Shown: in pieces, positions 63,066-64,000 of the stretch | Numbering within the stretch: the first letter of the stretch is position 1 | Layout of the letters: each line of letters opens with the position of its first letter | Origin: Flavobacteriaceae bacterium | GTDB lineage: Bacteria; Bacteroidota; Bacteroidia; Flavobacteriales; Flavobacteriaceae | Assembly: GCA_028279515.1 (NCBI GenBank) | Contig: JANQNQ010000006.1 | Location: forward strand, 1-64,000 | DNA length: 64,000 nt | Direction: 5' to 3' | Program-made: the position numbers and the translations under genes | Notes under the pieces: generated by a model | The model's input: only the letters and a program-made list of their open reading frames with translations | Databases searched by the model: none | What the model was told of the DNA's origin: nothing

Positions 63066-63557
63066 ATGGATCAACAAACATCAAGTATGAAAGATTTTTT
63101 AAGAAAAGACCTTTCAGAGAAATCGAAAACTTCGAAAGTTGCGGGAAAAGAAATAGATCCGCAACGTCCAACCAACGCTTTTGTGGGCGCCTCATGGATA
63201 GCCTTATTAGTAGGAATGGTCGCCTATTGTGTGGGCCTTTGGAATGCTGACATGGAATTAAATGAAAAAGGCTACTACTTTACCATCCTACTCTTCGGAC
63301 TCTTTTCGGTGGTCTCTGTGCAAAAGAGTGTTCGCGACCGATTAGAGGGTATTCCCGTCACTGATATCTACTACGGGATTAGCTGGTTCACAACCATTGC
63401 CGCAGTCCTACTATTGATTATCGGACTTTGGAATGCTGACCTTTGGTTAAGTGAAAAGGGCTTCTATGGCATGTCCTTTACATTAAGCTTATACGCGGCC
63501 ATCGCGGTTCAAAAGAATACAAGAGACGTACAACTGATCGATAAAAAAGAAAAATAA
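63066..63557 (+). CDS. YiaA/YiaB-family inner membrane protein
   Basis: A 163-residue membrane protein with two YiaAB domains of two helices each. The first is about residues 38-85 ([40 protein letters not shown]); the second is about 97-145 ([40 protein letters not shown]). Each pair ends with QK plus a charged loop. The protein is of unknown function, although E. coli YiaA/YiaB expression responds to stress. A charged soluble N terminus of about 35 residues precedes the helices. It is followed 85 bp later by another membrane protein gene. Confidence 0.9.
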   Translation: MDQQTSSMKDFLRKDLSEKSKTSKVAGKEIDPQRPTNAFVGASWIALLVGMVAYCVGLWNADMELNEKGYYFTILLFGLFSVVSVQKSVRDRLEGIPVTDIYYGISWFTTIAAVLLLIIGLWNADLWLSEKGFYGMSFTLSLYAAIAVQKNTRDVQLIDKKEK

Positions 63558-63574
63558 GGGTTGTTTGTTGGTTA

Positions 63575-63610
63575 GTTGAAGCGGCTTGCGAGTATGGCGG
63601 TCGCTTCAAC
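63575..63610. terminator. Hairpin between the YiaAB gene and the next gene
   Basis: GTTGAAGCG (63575-63583) and CGCTTCAAC (63602-63610) form a 9-bp stem with an 18-nt loop, 18 bp after the YiaAB stop. There is no T-run, so it may be a processing or attenuation structure instead of a terminator. Confidence 0.4.
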
Positions 63611-63642
63611 GATACCAACATCCCTTTTATAAACCAACAACT

Positions 63643-64000
63643 ATGGAATTCAACAACAAAAAACTAACCCGAACTTCACGATTTGTGAACTATATCATCA
63701 GTTTTGCCCTTTGCTTGTTCCTGATTTTTTTGGCAACAAAGGTTATTGACGATTTAGATTCGTATAAGAAGCCACCAGAGCTTGAAGATTTTGTAGATCA
63801 AAAATTGATCGATACAGAGGGTGCCAAAACCCAACAAATAGCTAAAAAGATATCGATACGGCAAGAAGAGAAAGAGCGCTTGCGTATCATGTTGTCATTG
63901 ACGTCCAAAGAGCATAAGGAGAAAAAGGCCTCTTTTGAGAATTGGCTAGAAACGAGAAAGGTTACTGGCTATATCAGCAATGACCGCCACGTGCTGGCTC
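63643..64000 (+). CDS. Membrane-anchored protein, 5' part only (runs off the window)
   Basis: The frame opens at an ATG at 63643 and stays open for 119 codons to the edge. It begins MEFNNKKLTRTSRFVNYIIS, with one transmembrane helix (about residues 14-33, FVNYIISFALCLFLIFLATK). A long charged, probably coiled region follows (QQIAKKISIRQEEKERLRIM). The end reads TRKVTGYISNDRHVLA. Not enough is visible to name a family; it may be a membrane protein with a cytoplasmic or periplasmic helical domain. It is on the same strand as YiaAB, 85 bp downstream. Confidence 0.7.
   Translation, partial: MEFNNKKLTRTSRFVNYIISFALCLFLIFLATKVIDDLDSYKKPPELEDFVDQKLIDTEGAKTQQIAKKISIRQEEKERLRIMLSLTSKEHKEKKASFENWLETRKVTGYISNDRHVLA

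Overview
The window looks like a chromosomal segment of a member of the Flavobacteriia (Bacteroidota). The signs are TAnnTTTG-type -7 promoter elements, the near absence of Shine-Dalgarno sequences, families typical of the group (GSCFA, DUF4230, DUF5522, DUF4136, choice-of-anchor I, fused branched-chain E1 alpha/beta, TetR-controlled paa genes), and AT-rich intergenic DNA with several families of short interspersed repeats. I see no prophage, insertion sequence, CRISPR array or rRNA operon. One tRNA gene (initiator tRNA) is present.

Layout. 0-10.4 kb: DUF481 outer membrane protein, bestrophin-like channel, HTH/DUF4870 regulator, a frameshifted CPBP protease, initiator tRNA, Na+/alanine symporter, then the GTPases era and der with a lipoprotein and an MtfA-like peptidase between them. 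10.8-23 kb: LemA/TPM operon, TAP-like hydrolase, MerR regulator with M23 peptidase, alaS, GSCFA and DUF4230 proteins, rhodanese with an aromatic amino acid hydroxylase. 23.1-36.6 kb: a phenylacetyl-CoA degradation cluster headed by a TetR regulator and reading paaE-A-B-C-D-G-H-I-J-Z-F-Y, all on the plus strand. 37-43 kb: Lrp regulator divergent from a branched-chain amino acid catabolic operon (E2, ilvE, fused E1). 43-54 kb: nuclease, DUF4136 lipoprotein, hutU, a DUF5522 mini-gene, a long repeat-containing exported protein, an ACC deaminase-like enzyme, a LysM glucosaminidase, hemL and an M61-type peptidase. 54-64 kb: a two-component system, two Spy-like periplasmic proteins and a metzincin-type protease on the minus strand (most with clear hairpin terminators), then a TPR-like protein and a YiaAB membrane protein. 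A final gene is cut by the window edge.

How it fits together. The paa cluster encodes ring epoxidation of phenylacetyl-CoA (paaABCDE), isomerisation (paaG), ring opening and oxidation (paaZ), and beta-oxidation-like steps to acetyl-CoA and succinyl-CoA (paaF, paaH, paaJ), with thioesterases and accessory proteins (paaI, paaY). The CoA ligase paaK is not in the window. A perfect 8-4-8 palindrome lies on the -7 element in front of paaE, next to the TetR gene, and is the likely operator. The neighbouring aromatic amino acid hydroxylase, the Lrp/branched-chain operon and hutU give the region an amino-acid and aromatic catabolism theme.

The most unusual feature is non-coding. The spacers inside the paa operon are filled with related, fold-back repeats whose stems show compensatory changes between copies. 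Some carry a second palindromic repeat nested in them, and that second repeat also lies in frame inside paaH. Other points are a 157-bp imperfect palindrome between the hydroxylase and TetR genes, three different 7-bp tandem arrays, helically phased TTAAC direct repeats ahead of the two-component operon, and a C-terminal DinB/DUF1569-like extension on PaaZ.
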